NCBI GenBank assembly: GCA_964402715.1
Contig: CAYODJ010000001.1
Location: 1-64,000 of the forward strand
DNA: 64,000 bases
Direction: 5' to 3'
Origin: CALXOD01 sp964402715
GTDB taxonomy: Bacteria; Verrucomicrobiota; Lentisphaeria; Victivallales; Victivallaceae
The notes beneath the pieces were generated by a model, which saw only the letters and a list, made by a program, of their open reading frames with translations, did not search any database and had not been told where the DNA came from. This document shows positions 25,784 through 34,518 of the stretch, piece by piece. A program made the position numbers and the translations under genes. Position 1 is the first letter of the stretch, and every line of letters begins with the position of its first letter.

Positions 25784-27340
25784 TCAGAGACGCATGAATT
25801 CTTCTTCGTCGACGATCCTGACGCCGAGCCTTTCCGCCCTGGCCAGTTTGGAGCCGGCATTTTCGCCGACTACCAGAATGGAGAGATTCCTCGACACGCC
25901 GTCGACGGGGATGAAGCCCTTTGCGCGGGCGACAGCCTCCATTTCCGGGCGTGTTCTGCTGACTTTCCCCGTGAAGCAGACCGCGCCGCGCGACGGCGGC
26001 GTTCCTCCGTCGTCCTCGAACTCGAACAGCGAAACTGTTTTCAGCAGCCGCGCCCTGTCGGACGCGATGCCGTCGACGATCTCCCTCGCCGTGATCTCGC
26101 CGATGCCTCTGATCGCCGTCAGCCTGTCACTGGTCAGTCCCGTCAGGATCTCCTCCATGGAGAAACGCTCCAGCAGGAGTTTCGACGCGGCTACGCCCAG
26201 CGACGGCACATTCAGCGCGGTCAACACCGAAGTGCGCGTATTCTTCCTCAGACGCGTGATTTCGCCGATGATGTTGCGCGCTATGCCCGGAGTGATTCCG
26301 ATCTCTTCGAGTTTTTCCGGCGTGAGCGAGAAGAAATCGACTATGTCCCTGACTCCGCCCTGCTTCATGATGGATGACAGAATCGATTTCCCTACGCCGA
26401 GAAAACCGAGCGTCTCCAGAGAGAACAGCAGCCGGTTCAGCCGTTTTTCGAAACAGTCGGCGTTGACGCAGCGCACTGAGGTCGGTCGTATTTCAAGTTC
26501 AGCCCCGCAGAACGGGCACTTCTCCAGCCGCAGGAGCCTGCGGGAATCCCCGCGAACGACGCTGACCACGTTGGGAACGACGTCTCCGGAACGTTCGATT
26601 TCGATCGTGTCGCCGATGGCGATGCCTCCGTCGATCAGACAGGGCAGATCCCGGTCGGCCGGCCTGGTCACGGGGATTTTCACGCGCCGGACCGTGACTC
26701 CGTCGAAGTCGATCGGCTTCACCACCGCCACGGCCGACAGAACCTCCTTGCCCTGCGTGATTTCGATGTTCGTTATTTCGGAGACACGGGTCTGATTGGA
26801 GAACTTGAACGCGATCTGGCCGCGCGGGTGATGTTCCGTGGCTCCGAGCGATTTGGCGTAATCCGTGTCCGCCAGCTTGACGACGATGCCGTCCATCGGA
26901 TAATCCAGCCGACGTATCTGACGTACGAGCTCCGGCCACGATTCCTCGAAATCCGCCGCCGTGACGATCCACGAGTATCTGTCGTAATCCACCAGCTGGA
27001 TTCTGACGCCCTGCGACAGATAGAAGTCGACGTCGTCGCAGCCCATGACGCCCGCCACGGTGTTTCGCGGATTCTTGAAAGGCGATCCTGATTTCGTGCG
27101 GTATCGCGGAAATCTGGTTTCGAACCACCGGTTCGGAACGACCAGCTCTCCCAGCAGGAATCCGAAGTCCCGCTTTTCGGTGACGAACTCGATCAGCGGG
27201 AGTCTGGAAGTGAGATTGCCGCCCACGTATCCGTCGCCTCTGGAGGCGAGGACGCCGCCTTCGTATTCCGCCGATATGCCGTCGTACTTCGGCTGCACCA
27301 GAAACTTCTCCGAGTGAGAGCGAGCCTTGCGCGCACCCAC
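25784..27340 (-). CDS. ligA: NAD-dependent DNA ligase, main part (frameshifted from its N-terminus)
   Basis: This frame carries almost all of a bacterial-type LigA. It has the adenylation motif FLVQPKYDG (K18 here), further nucleotidyltransferase motifs including DGIVVKL, and the OB fold. It also has a four-Cys zinc finger (CPFCGAEL...CVNADC), the helix-hairpin-helix region and a C-terminal BRCT domain ending VDEEEFMRL. The N-terminal domain lies in another frame (27193-27579). The two frames join logically at a GCGCGC run, where two extra bases disrupt W-V-R-K-A-R. The protein may come from a real decayed gene, a frameshift, or a sequencing error. The ligase would seal nicks during phage replication. 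Confidence 0.82.
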   Translation of the reverse strand: MGARKARSHSEKFLVQPKYDGISAEYEGGVLASRGDGYVGGNLTSRLPLIEFVTEKRDFGFLLGELVVPNRWFETRFPRYRTKSGSPFKNPRNTVAGVMGCDDVDFYLSQGVRIQLVDYDRYSWIVTAADFEESWPELVRQIRRLDYPMDGIVVKLADTDYAKSLGATEHHPRGQIAFKFSNQTRVSEITNIEITQGKEVLSAVAVVKPIDFDGVTVRRVKIPVTRPADRDLPCLIDGGIAIGDTIEIERSGDVVPNVVSVVRGDSRRLLRLEKCPFCGAELEIRPTSVRCVNADCFEKRLNRLLFSLETLGFLGVGKSILSSIMKQGGVRDIVDFFSLTPEKLEEIGITPGIARNIIGEITRLRKNTRTSVLTALNVPSLGVAASKLLLERFSMEEILTGLTSDRLTAIRGIGEITAREIVDGIASDRARLLKTVSLFEFEDDGGTPPSRGAVCFTGKVSRTRPEMEAVARAKGFIPVDGVSRNLSILVVGENAGSKLARAERLGVRIVDEEEFMRL

Positions 27341-27579
27341 CGGAACAGTCCGTCCGTCCGATAGATTTTATCGAGAGACAGCATGGGTTCCCGATGGATG
27401 ACTTTCCCGCCCGATATCTTCGGAGCTTCGACGCGGACGAGCAGCGGATTGGACGGATCCAGCGAGCGCAGCTGTTCCACCAGCCGATCGTACTCGGCGT
27501 CTGAGATGACGGGAGCGTGTTCTTCCCAGTACAGGCGGTTATGATGCCGGATCGCCTCCTCGATTTCTCTGATGTTCAT
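27193..27579 (-). CDS. ligA: NAD-dependent DNA ligase, N-terminal part (frameshifted)
   Basis: The first about 80 residues are the LigA domain Ia that binds the nicotinamide end of NAD: IREIEEAIRHHNRLYWEEHA, VISDAEYDRLVEQL, then HREPMLSLDKIY. After the GCGCGC run at 27329-27334 the frame departs from the family and encodes an unrelated Arg/Ser-rich tail. Removing two bases there links it to the frame of the adenylation domain. A promoter-like motif (27626-27665) and a terminator for the previous transcript lie just upstream. Confidence 0.8.
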   Translation of the reverse strand: MNIREIEEAIRHHNRLYWEEHAPVISDAEYDRLVEQLRSLDPSNPLLVRVEAPKISGGKVIHREPMLSLDKIYRTDGLFRWVRARLALTRRSFWCSRSTTAYRRNTKAASSPPEATDTWAAISLPDSR

Positions 27580-27625
27580 GCTGTCAGCTCCCTGTTACGG
27601 CATCCGTTTGAAAGTGACGCCACGC

Positions 27626-27665
27626 AGGTATATGAACGCTGAAGAAAAACTCCCGGATTTTTCCG
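27626..27665 (-). promoter_or_regulatory. Phage promoter-like motif before ligase
   Basis: Minus strand: GAGTTTTTCTTCAGCGTTCATATACC. The TTCATATA core differs slightly from the commoner TTCATAAA. It directly follows the terminator stem and faces the ligase gene. Confidence 0.5.
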
Positions 27666-27675
27666 TCTCCGGGAG
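27650..27675 (-). terminator. Rho-independent terminator
   Basis: Minus strand: CTCCCGGA, 10-base loop, TCCGGGAG, followed directly by TTTTTCTTC. The 8-bp G/C stem plus T-run is a classical intrinsic terminator, placed after the gene ending at 27709. Confidence 0.75.
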
Positions 27676-27708
27676 CGGACGGGGAGGGGAGTGCGCGGTT
27701 CAACTGCT

Positions 27709-28002
27709 TTATACCAGGGAGAACGCTCCGCCGGCGTGTCCGGTGTAGAAGACTTCGCCGGTTTCGCGTCCGTACTCCATGCGGCTGCGCGGCACGGAGT
27801 CTGAGATGTTGCTGACGCCGACGCCCGGATTGTAGTAACGGTCGAAGCCGAAGTTCGGTTTCCCGCGCCCGGCTACCGGGACGCGCAGATCATCTCTCCG
27901 GTAACTTTCCATGCGCTGTTCGAAATGCTCTTCGGTCTCTCCGTCGTTCCGTGCCGGAACGTCCATGCGGTTGAGGTAGATGCGGTTGTGTATGTCTTTC
28001 AT
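27709..28002 (-). CDS. Hypothetical protein
   Basis: A 97-residue hydrophilic protein (MKDIHNRIYLNRMDVPARND...) with Gly- and Tyr-rich C-terminal half and no recognised domain. The ATG at 28002 has AAAGGA some 12 bases upstream. A terminator follows its stop, so it is the last gene of its transcript. Confidence 0.55.
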   Translation of the reverse strand: MKDIHNRIYLNRMDVPARNDGETEEHFEQRMESYRRDDLRVPVAGRGKPNFGFDRYYNPGVGVSNISDSVPRSRMEYGRETGEVFYTGHAGGAFSLV

Positions 28003-28042
28003 CTGCCGACGATCCTTTCCTGATTGTCCGTATGAGCGGAGT

Positions 28043-28747
28043 TCATTGTCCGAGCGCATCAGACAGGATGTCCCGCATGCTGCGGAACACTTCCCGGCTG
28101 ACCCCGGCGCGGACGGATTCATCCGAGTCTTTCAACATGTCGATCAGACGGCGGATCTCCTCGATTTCCGCCGGATCCGTCAGCGAGAAGATGAATCCGT
28201 AGACCGAGAAATTGATCTGATCCTCGTACGACGGATCGGAGCCCGTCGGGCCGGCCGCTTCTGAACCGTCATCTGTCCGCGACGCGTCCGGCGCCGGCGC
28301 CGTACGGACGTCCGCTCTCCTCCCGTCCAGAGCGTCGAACATGTTCCCCGCCTTGAACGCGAGCATCTTCTCCAGCTCGACGTCGTCGTAGCCGACGAGT
28401 TCGAGATTGCCTTCGTCCCTGATGTTCTGCAGTGCGTCGAGGAGGTTCTTCTCGTCCCAGCTCGACAGATCCCCTATGCGGTTGTCGGCTATCATCAGCG
28501 CTTCGGAGTCCGCGTCGTTCAGATCCAGCAGACGGCACGCCGCGGTCTCCCAGCCCAGTGCGAGGATCGCCTGATATGTCCCGTTTCCCGCTATGATGCG
28601 CATGGTGGACTTCTGCACCAGAAGCGGCTTGGTCTGACCGTACTTCTTCAGACTCCGCTTCAGGGACTCCAGATTGCGCTTCGTGTGGATGCGGGCGTTG
28701 TTTTCCCATTCCCGCAGATCCGTTACGGATACCGTGACGATTTCCAT
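28043..28747 (-). CDS. ParB-like nuclease-domain protein (third of three)
   Basis: A 234-residue protein with the ParB-like pattern VTDLREWENNARIHTKRN, KKYGQTKPLLVQK, IIAGNGTYQAILALGW, and DNRIGDLSSWD. The shared LSSWD block shows kinship with the protein at 19450-19941. The C-terminal 90 residues are acidic and then helical (EIEEIRRLIDMLKDSDESV). The ATG at 28747 overlaps the preceding stop in a TGATG arrangement. Function unknown; such proteins in phages often accompany DNA methylation or modification genes. Confidence 0.72.
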   Translation of the reverse strand: MEIVTVSVTDLREWENNARIHTKRNLESLKRSLKKYGQTKPLLVQKSTMRIIAGNGTYQAILALGWETAACRLLDLNDADSEALMIADNRIGDLSSWDEKNLLDALQNIRDEGNLELVGYDDVELEKMLAFKAGNMFDALDGRRADVRTAPAPDASRTDDGSEAAGPTGSDPSYEDQINFSVYGFIFSLTDPAEIEEIRRLIDMLKDSDESVRAGVSREVFRSMRDILSDALGQ

Positions 28748-29055
28748 CAGCAGTCTCTCCTGCGGATTCCCGCCTCGGACAGACAACGCTCCAGTTCCGG
28801 GGAAGTCTTGCCGTTCAGACAGATGACAAGGTAGTTTCCGTCGTCATCATGGATCAGGTACGAGCTTTCCGTTGCGAAGTCCATGTCGAATTTCTCCATC
28901 ACGGGCAGAAATTCCTCCCTTATCTGCTTCTGCAGCGCTCTGTCGTATGTCGCGAGCTCGTCCAGTGCGCAGCTGTTCACCGGCCAGCGGAACTGTATGT
29001 ATGTCCCGCTCTTGTTGTTGGAGTAGAACACCTCGATCTGATCCTGCCGCGTCAT
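28747..29055 (-). CDS. Hypothetical protein
   Basis: A 102-residue soluble protein (MTRQDQIEVFYSNNKSGTYI...) without a recognised domain. The upstream open frame is longer, but ATG 29055 follows GGGAGGTTTG, a strong ribosome binding site. It is translationally coupled to the ParB-like gene. Confidence 0.6.
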   Translation of the reverse strand: MTRQDQIEVFYSNNKSGTYIQFRWPVNSCALDELATYDRALQKQIREEFLPVMEKFDMDFATESSYLIHDDDGNYLVICLNGKTSPELERCLSEAGIRRRDC

Positions 29056-29057
29056 TT

Positions 29058-29537
29058 TCAAACCTCCCTGAAGCCTTCGCTCGGAACCCATTCCCTGCCG
29101 AAACGGAGTTCCGAATAGAGATAGACGGACGAATGCTGAAAACTCACTTTCACCTCCAGCATGCGCTGCAGTATCGGCGCGTATTCGAAGAAAGTCGTCT
29201 GACAGTCGTCGCAGAACCTGGCGCACAGCAGCTCCCCTATCAGTTTCAGCTGCTCTACGGTCACATGCTCGAACGAGCCTTTCACGGAGTAGAAGAAAGC
29301 GATCGATCCGTCGCTCCTGCGATGATAGAAGCGTTTCAGACCATAATCGCCGACGGCCGACGCTATGCGGCTGATCCTGTGCGAAAAGCGGATCGTGTCC
29401 ATGCGTCTGTCCACGCGTATGCCCGGTTCCGGACGTCCCGACTCGATCTGACGCATGATCCAGCCGTCATGTCCGTCCGCTATCTCCTCCGATCGTCCGC
29501 TGCCCGGAACGGCAGCTGCGGCCGCAGTCTGTTTCAT
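29058..29537 (-). CDS. Hypothetical protein
   Basis: A 159-residue protein with no recognised family. The stretch LCARFCDDCQTTFF contains three Cys that could coordinate metal. The ATG at 29537 follows AGGAGG. It lies between the P-loop protein and the next small gene, with a 2-base gap downstream. Confidence 0.6.
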   Translation of the reverse strand: MKQTAAAAAVPGSGRSEEIADGHDGWIMRQIESGRPEPGIRVDRRMDTIRFSHRISRIASAVGDYGLKRFYHRRSDGSIAFFYSVKGSFEHVTVEQLKLIGELLCARFCDDCQTTFFEYAPILQRMLEVKVSFQHSSVYLYSELRFGREWVPSEGFREV

Positions 29538-29562
29538 GTCGCATAGCCTCCTGTAAATTAAA

Positions 29563-29597
29563 TCGCGCCTCTTAACTATGGGCGCAAAATAATCACC
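29563..29597 (-). promoter_or_regulatory. Conserved intergenic element, copy 2
   Basis: Minus strand: GTGATTATTTTGCGCCCATA then GTTAAGAGGCGCG. It is a near copy of the element at 13774-13808, with a different but still complementary stem (GCGCC/GGCGC). It lies between the P-loop protein's stop region and the next gene's ribosome binding site. Confidence 0.45.
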
Positions 29598-30171
29598 GGA
29601 TTGCCTGCGCGATGAAATCCGCCGATTTCCCCGCCAGCGCGGTGTCGAAAGGAACAGCGACGACGTTCAGCCGCCACTCCCCGATCATGCCGCGCAGCAG
29701 GATGTCTATATGCCTCTGCAGATGCGCGTTCATGGTGCGGATTCCGTTCTCCTCGAGCCATCCTGAATTGATCGGAATCTGGAAGAGATGCGTGTAGTTC
29801 TGCATGTTGGTTCTGCAGATCATCTCCAGAAGCGAAAATTCATCCTCGGAATATGTATGCAGACTGAGAAACGCGTAGCAGAAGCATTCGAGCGTGGTGC
29901 GATCCGTGACGAAACCGCCGTCGCGCAGTCGGGTCTCCGTCTCCATGCGTCTGTCCACAAGCTCGAACTCAATCTCCTTCTCGCTGAGGAAAGATTCCAC
30001 GAAACAGTCTTCCGAGTACTGATAGCCGAACCGCTTCAGCAGCGGACGCGTGATTTCTTTCGAGCTCAGACAGGGGATGTCCAGCTTCTCGGAAAGAGCG
30101 CGCGCGACGGAGCTTTTGCCCAGTCCTGAGCAGCCGATTATTCCGATTCTCAGTGACGCGTCTCTAGGCAT
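29593..30171 (-). CDS. P-loop ATPase/kinase-like protein
   Basis: A 192-residue P-loop protein with Walker A GCSGLGKSS near residues 13-21. It resembles small nucleotide or NadR-type kinases: FVTDRTTLECFCYAFL contains the usual D-R pair of the lid or acceptor site. The substrate is unknown; a deoxynucleotide or ribosylnicotinamide kinase role would be plausible. The start overlaps the end of recA by 8 bases. Confidence 0.65.
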   Translation of the reverse strand: MPRDASLRIGIIGCSGLGKSSVARALSEKLDIPCLSSKEITRPLLKRFGYQYSEDCFVESFLSEKEIEFELVDRRMETETRLRDGGFVTDRTTLECFCYAFLSLHTYSEDEFSLLEMICRTNMQNYTHLFQIPINSGWLEENGIRTMNAHLQRHIDILLRGMIGEWRLNVVAVPFDTALAGKSADFIAQAIR

Positions 30172-31270
30172 CGAAAGTGATTTCTCCGGATTCCTCGACG
30201 ATTGACGGGTCCTCCCCGGCGGCGCCGGCAGCGGCGGCCTCCTGCTTGACGGCGGCTTCCGCCTTTCCCCCGGTTCCCGGGGAAGCCAGCTGTTCCTTGA
30301 GCTTCCTGTATATGTCCGGATTCTGACCGAGATACGCCCGGAGTTTCGCGGAGCCCTGCGCGATCGGCCTGCCGTCGAGAAAATACCATCCGGCGCCCTT
30401 GGCCTGAATCAGTCCCTTTGCGAGAATCGCGTCGAACCATGCGGCCTCGTTGTCGATGCCTCTGCCGAAAGTGATGATGAACTCCCCTCTGCGGAACGGC
30501 GGAGCCGTCTTGTTCTTCACGGCTTCCACCCGCGTGCGGATGGAGGTCTTCTCCTTCTCGTCGCCGGAGCCGCTCTCGACTGTTCCGATTTTGGAGACTT
30601 TCAGACGGATCGACGCGTAGAATTTCAGCGCGTTGCCGCCGGCGGTCGTCTCCGGGCTGCCCCATGTGACGCCGATCTTCTCCCTTGTCTGATTCGTGAA
30701 GATGACCACGGCCTTGTACCGTCCTATGACGGAGGTGACCTTCCGCAGAGCGCGGGACATCATCCGCGCCTGCAGACCGATGGTGGATCGGGAATAGTCC
30801 TCCTCCTCGACTTCCTCCCTGGGAACCATCGCCGCGACGGAATCCACCACGACGAGCGAGGCTCCGGCTTCGATGAGCCCCTGCAGGATGCAGAATCCGT
30901 CCGTGCCGGAATCCGGCTGAGCCACCACAAGCTCCTGCACGTTGACGCCGCACTTTTCCGCATACACGGGATCGAAGGAGAACTCGGAGTCCACCAGTGC
31001 GCAGAACTTGTCGGGAAACTGTTTCTGCGCCTCGGCGATGGCGTGGTAGCACGTGGTGGTCTTGCCGGAGGATTCGCCGCCGTAGATTTCGATTATCCTG
31101 CCGAGAGGATAGCCGCCGCCCGTCACGTCGTCTATGGCCATGCACTGACTGCTTATGCGCGGAACCGGTGCGATGCTGGAGTTGCCCAGAAAGTTCACCG
31201 ACTCCCTGCCGAATCTTTTCTGCAGTTCCCCCACGATTTTCTGGAGGACCTGTTCCTTTTTTCTGTCCAT
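30164..31270 (-). CDS. recA: RecA recombinase
   Basis: The 368-residue recombinase has Walker A GGESSGKTT (64-72), the catalytic Glu region FCALVDSEFSFD, Walker B LVVVDSVAAM, the DNA-binding loop segments around ALRKVTSVIG and TNQTREKIGV, and GGNALKFYASIRL. The C-terminal about 50 residues are Ala- and Glu-rich and acidic, as in cellular RecA. It is closer in style to bacterial RecA than to T4 UvsX. It lies after the SSB-like gene and before the P-loop kinase, within a replication-recombination operon. Confidence 0.93.
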   Translation of the reverse strand: MDRKKEQVLQKIVGELQKRFGRESVNFLGNSSIAPVPRISSQCMAIDDVTGGGYPLGRIIEIYGGESSGKTTTCYHAIAEAQKQFPDKFCALVDSEFSFDPVYAEKCGVNVQELVVAQPDSGTDGFCILQGLIEAGASLVVVDSVAAMVPREEVEEEDYSRSTIGLQARMMSRALRKVTSVIGRYKAVVIFTNQTREKIGVTWGSPETTAGGNALKFYASIRLKVSKIGTVESGSGDEKEKTSIRTRVEAVKNKTAPPFRRGEFIITFGRGIDNEAAWFDAILAKGLIQAKGAGWYFLDGRPIAQGSAKLRAYLGQNPDIYRKLKEQLASPGTGGKAEAAVKQEAAAAGAAGEDPSIVEESGEITFDA

Positions 31271-31291
31271 GAGACTTTTCCTGTCATGAAA

Positions 31292-31316
31292 GAGTCCGGA
31301 CTATGCGTCCGGACTC
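31292..31316 (-). terminator. Hairpin between SSB-like gene and recA
   Basis: GAGTCCGGA and TCCGGACTC form a 9-bp stem with a 7-base loop; on the minus strand it is followed by TTT. It lies downstream of the SSB-like gene and upstream of recA. It may attenuate transcription or stabilise the mRNA end. Confidence 0.55.
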
Positions 31317-31341
31317 CGTGTCTGTAGCTCTCCGCCGGGGA

Positions 31342-32205
31342 TCAGAACGGCACTTTCTCGTCGTCGAGAACCTCCTCTTCCTCATCGGCGGCTGCGGCCG
31401 GCGCCGCCGGCGCGGATGTGTCGGTGATCAGCTCCTTGAACTCCGGCAGCAGTCTCTCGTACAGCGCGGTCTGATCGGGCATCCTGCCCATTATCTTCTT
31501 CATGTCCAGATGTTCGAAAGCCTTCTCCTCGTCGGTCAGCGGCGTCTGGCATATCTTGGTGCCCTGCATGGCGTACTGCACGGTGTACTTGTTGCGTTTC
31601 CCGTCGCGGCTCTTGATGATGACAAAATCGATTCCCTCGTCCGCGGAGTTGCACTCCAGATCGGGATTGCTTTTCGCCAGCAGCATCCACTGATCCATCA
31701 GCGGCCTGGGGAACTCTATGATCTTGTATCCTTTCTTTCCCGGGGCGATCTCCGGATTGTCCCTGTCTATGCACAGGAAGAACACGCGTTCGGAAAAGCG
31801 CGTCTCGTAGGACACGTTCTCAAGAAATTCCTTCTGCTCCCGGGAGAGATCAGAACATTCGTAGAGGATGTCGTTCGCCGCCGCGTGCAGTCTGCAGATG
31901 GTGCAGCGCTTCTCGTCGTTCAGCATCTCCGAGTCTATGTCGAAATCCGGACAGTTGACGCTCTTCTTCAGCCGGCTGTCGCCCTTGAAGGCCGCCTCCG
32001 GATAAAGCTGCACCCGCGAATACCCGGACGGTCCTATCCAGTGCGAGTGCAGGCAGATCCAGTCCCCGACCAGTCTGACCCTGTGGGCTCCCTCGGTCAG
32101 ATCGAAGAAGATGTTTTCATCTTCGCTGAACCTGTTGGGATTGCGTTCCTGATTCCTCTCCTGGAACCTGCGGATGCGATCAATCATCTTCATGTTGCCG
32201 TTCAT
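31342..32205 (-). CDS. gp32-like single-stranded DNA-binding protein
   Basis: The 287-residue protein ends in an acidic run with the tip VLDDEKVPF, the signature tail of SSBs that recruits replication partners. A Cys/His group (NCPDFD...KRCTICRLH, about residues 84-105) resembles the zinc site of T4 gp32. The N-terminal basic helix and central beta-rich domain fit a gp32-like OB fold. It is encoded beside recA and a possible recombination mediator. ATG 32205 follows AGGAAAAC and overlaps the previous gene by 26 bases. Confidence 0.78.
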   Translation of the reverse strand: MNGNMKMIDRIRRFQERNQERNPNRFSEDENIFFDLTEGAHRVRLVGDWICLHSHWIGPSGYSRVQLYPEAAFKGDSRLKKSVNCPDFDIDSEMLNDEKRCTICRLHAAANDILYECSDLSREQKEFLENVSYETRFSERVFFLCIDRDNPEIAPGKKGYKIIEFPRPLMDQWMLLAKSNPDLECNSADEGIDFVIIKSRDGKRNKYTVQYAMQGTKICQTPLTDEEKAFEHLDMKKIMGRMPDQTALYERLLPEFKELITDTSAPAAPAAAADEEEEVLDDEKVPF

Positions 32206-32806
32206 TCTGTTTTCCTCCGTTCTGTTTTTCGGCCGACGCGGCCTCGGTTCTGTTGGTTCTGTTTCTGTGAATCCTGCTCAGAATCTCTCTGGATCGTTCA
32301 AGATTGTTTTTCACGTCCTCCTCCGTTATGGCGGTTCTGGGCGAAAGCAGTCCCGCCGTTATCATGCTGGTCATGGACGTCAGGATGAACGACTTCTGCC
32401 GCCATCCCTCCAGGAAAGCCGCTATGTTGTCCCGCTGCGCGCGCAGTTCGGACAGCTTTCCGTACATCGTGTCCAGTTCCTTCTCGTATTTGGTCCGCAC
32501 GAACGATTCGATGTCTCTGACGTTGTTCCTGCGTCCCTCCCGCGCCAGTATGCGGGAACACTCGGAGTACATTTCGTTGTATCTGTATTTCACGCGCCGT
32601 TCGAACTCGTCATAGCCGCGCTCGGCCTGTCTGGACAGCGCTCCGTAGTACGCCAGTCCGGCGCCCTGCACGCGGAGATGCTCGAGATAGTCCGTCTCGT
32701 CATTGACGAGCAGCATCTCATAGTCGGGCTCGTCGAATCTGAACCGGTCGAATCTGAAGCCGTGAGCCCTGCTGATCGCCTCGTCGAACTTGTCCATGTC
32801 ATTCAC
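32180..32806 (-). CDS. Hypothetical helical protein, possible recombination mediator
   Basis: A 208-residue, strongly helical protein. The central segment (FERRVKYRYNEMYSECSRIL ... FLEGWRQKSFILTSMTSM) has the length and helix layout expected of UvsY-like mediators, and its neighbours are the SSB-like and recA genes. That is a contextual guess; no diagnostic motif is seen. The C-terminus is Asn/Glu/Lys-rich and disordered-looking. Confidence 0.55.
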   Translation of the reverse strand: MNDMDKFDEAISRAHGFRFDRFRFDEPDYEMLLVNDETDYLEHLRVQGAGLAYYGALSRQAERGYDEFERRVKYRYNEMYSECSRILAREGRRNNVRDIESFVRTKYEKELDTMYGKLSELRAQRDNIAAFLEGWRQKSFILTSMTSMITAGLLSPRTAITEEDVKNNLERSREILSRIHRNRTNRTEAASAEKQNGGKQNERQHEDD

Positions 32807-33512
32807 CGATCACTTTCTTCAATTCCTCGGCAAGCGCCGCCTCGCTGTGTTTATGAAGCACGGCAAGAAAAAGCGTGGAAAATTTTTTCAGGCTCAGTTC
32901 TCCCTTGGAAAAGTCCAGCACCTTGACTGCGAATTCCCTGTTCTTGAACCGTTCAAGGAAACGCGTGGCGAGCTCCAGCACCGCGTTCTTGACTTTGGAA
33001 TTCTGCAGCGACTGCTTTCTGACACGCAGACTGTCCTTGTTTATGAACAGATATTTGTCCACCACGAAGTTCGACAGAGACAGCTTTATCGTGGGCGGCG
33101 CGAACTTCTTCTTGTTGTACTCGTCGCGCATGAATTCGTCGAAAAACCAGTTCAGATATTCCAGCGAACCGCTTCCTTCCGCGAGCAGACGCTGGACGGT
33201 GCTGCCGATTATGAACGACGTCGCGGGATCTATGGCGCCGCTGTAGACGAAGTCGCTGTATTCCAGGTATTTCTGCTTGAACAGTGCGATATATCTGCGC
33301 TTCTCCATGGTCAGTCCGTTCTCCTGCGTGGCGCGTTCGTCCTCCACGCCGGAGCTTCTCAGGATTTCACGCACTTTGATTTCGTTCATCGTGACGATCA
33401 GGGACTCGCGTATCGGTAGCGGGACTTTCTTCCATTCGCTGTCGGCGGCCCACAGGAAAACGTGCATCTTGATTTCATCGAGCAGCGGGTAGGGACGTCT
33501 TTCATAAGCCAT
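32799..33512 (-). CDS. Hypothetical protein
   Basis: A 237-residue, mostly helical soluble protein with no recognised domain. Lys-rich in the middle (NKKKFAPPTIKLSLSNFV). It overlaps the next gene by 8 bases and belongs to the recombination operon by position. Confidence 0.6.
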   Translation of the reverse strand: MAYERRPYPLLDEIKMHVFLWAADSEWKKVPLPIRESLIVTMNEIKVREILRSSGVEDERATQENGLTMEKRRYIALFKQKYLEYSDFVYSGAIDPATSFIIGSTVQRLLAEGSGSLEYLNWFFDEFMRDEYNKKKFAPPTIKLSLSNFVVDKYLFINKDSLRVRKQSLQNSKVKNAVLELATRFLERFKNREFAVKVLDFSKGELSLKKFSTLFLAVLHKHSEAALAEELKKVIGE

Positions 33513-33532
33513 TTAGATCACTCCGTTGATTG

Positions 33533-34518
33533 TCACAGTCCGCGTCCGTGCATGAAATTCCTCAGAGAAGCGGAGCCGTGCTGTTCAATTATGTGACGCA
33601 TCCGTTTCAGTTCCTCCGCTGTATGAACACCCAGATGATTCAGTTCCGAAATCAGCGCGTTTGACGCTCCCTCGAACTCCGCCGCGATTTTTCCGAGTGC
33701 GCAGGGCAGTCTCCTGCTGAAGCAGATCCGCCATGTTTCCACCGCGTCCGCAGTGTCCGGACAGAAATGCAGCGCGATATGGCGCAGCGCACCGAACAGT
33801 CTGCCCAGATCCTTTCCCGTGTCGGCGATGATGCTTCTCAGAAAACCAGGTCTTCTGCGCGTGAGCAGACAGTGAAAGACGTATCCGTCTATCAGTTCGC
33901 CGTGCATAAATCGTAGGTTCCGCGCGGTCGTCTCTCCCGCATATGCCGACAGAGCCTCGGTATCCGCCGCATGTATCGAGTGACGGCGGGATGCCAGAAG
34001 CCATGAAAGCGCGTAATCGTCCTCCAGCAGCTTCTCCGCCCGCACGATGAGCAGCTTGTTCTTCAGCATGTGCAGACGCCGCGGCGTGTAGTAGAATCTG
34101 TACGAGGCCTCGCCCAGCGCGGTGAGTTCGACCTTTCCGCCGGAACCGGCGACGATGCATCCGTTTTCGGCGAGACAGCCGCCGACGTCCCGCCACGGCA
34201 CGGACGCGCCCTGCGCGTGCGCCAGCGTCCTCGCGTACCAGCGACGGTACGAATCCTCGTCAGACACCGTTCCGTGGTATATCTCGGGTATGCAGTGGAA
34301 CGCGACGTTTTCAGCATCGTCAAGCCGGGACGCAGTCGGTTCCGGCGCGGAGCGGAGGTATTCGCACGCCGTCGCGGAATCGCTTTCGGGGACGACGAGC
34401 GCGACTTCCCCCGAACGCGTGTAGCTTCTGCCGCATCGTCCCGCCATCTGCTGGATTTCGCCGGAGGGGAGGATTTCGCCGCCTCTGCGTATCCCGAGAA
34501 TGATGACCTTGTCGATCA
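33533..34518 (-). CDS. Ski2-like DEAD-box helicase, C-terminal part (frameshifted)
   Basis: This frame continues the helicase whose N-terminal half ends at a TGA at 34516. It starts in frame with VIDKVIILGIRRGGEILPSG and has motif VI IQQMAGRCGR. It then continues as an about 300-residue winged-helix and helical region like that of Hel308/Ski2 enzymes. There is no convincing start of its own near the junction. A single missing base in CTGTGATC would explain the break. The frame itself remains open to 34867. Confidence 0.65.

Noticed and set aside
29593..30171. Assignment as the hydroxymethyl-dU DNA kinase
   Set aside because: It is a P-loop protein but lacks the CGGCD-type segment. The protein at 58141-58755 fits that role much better.
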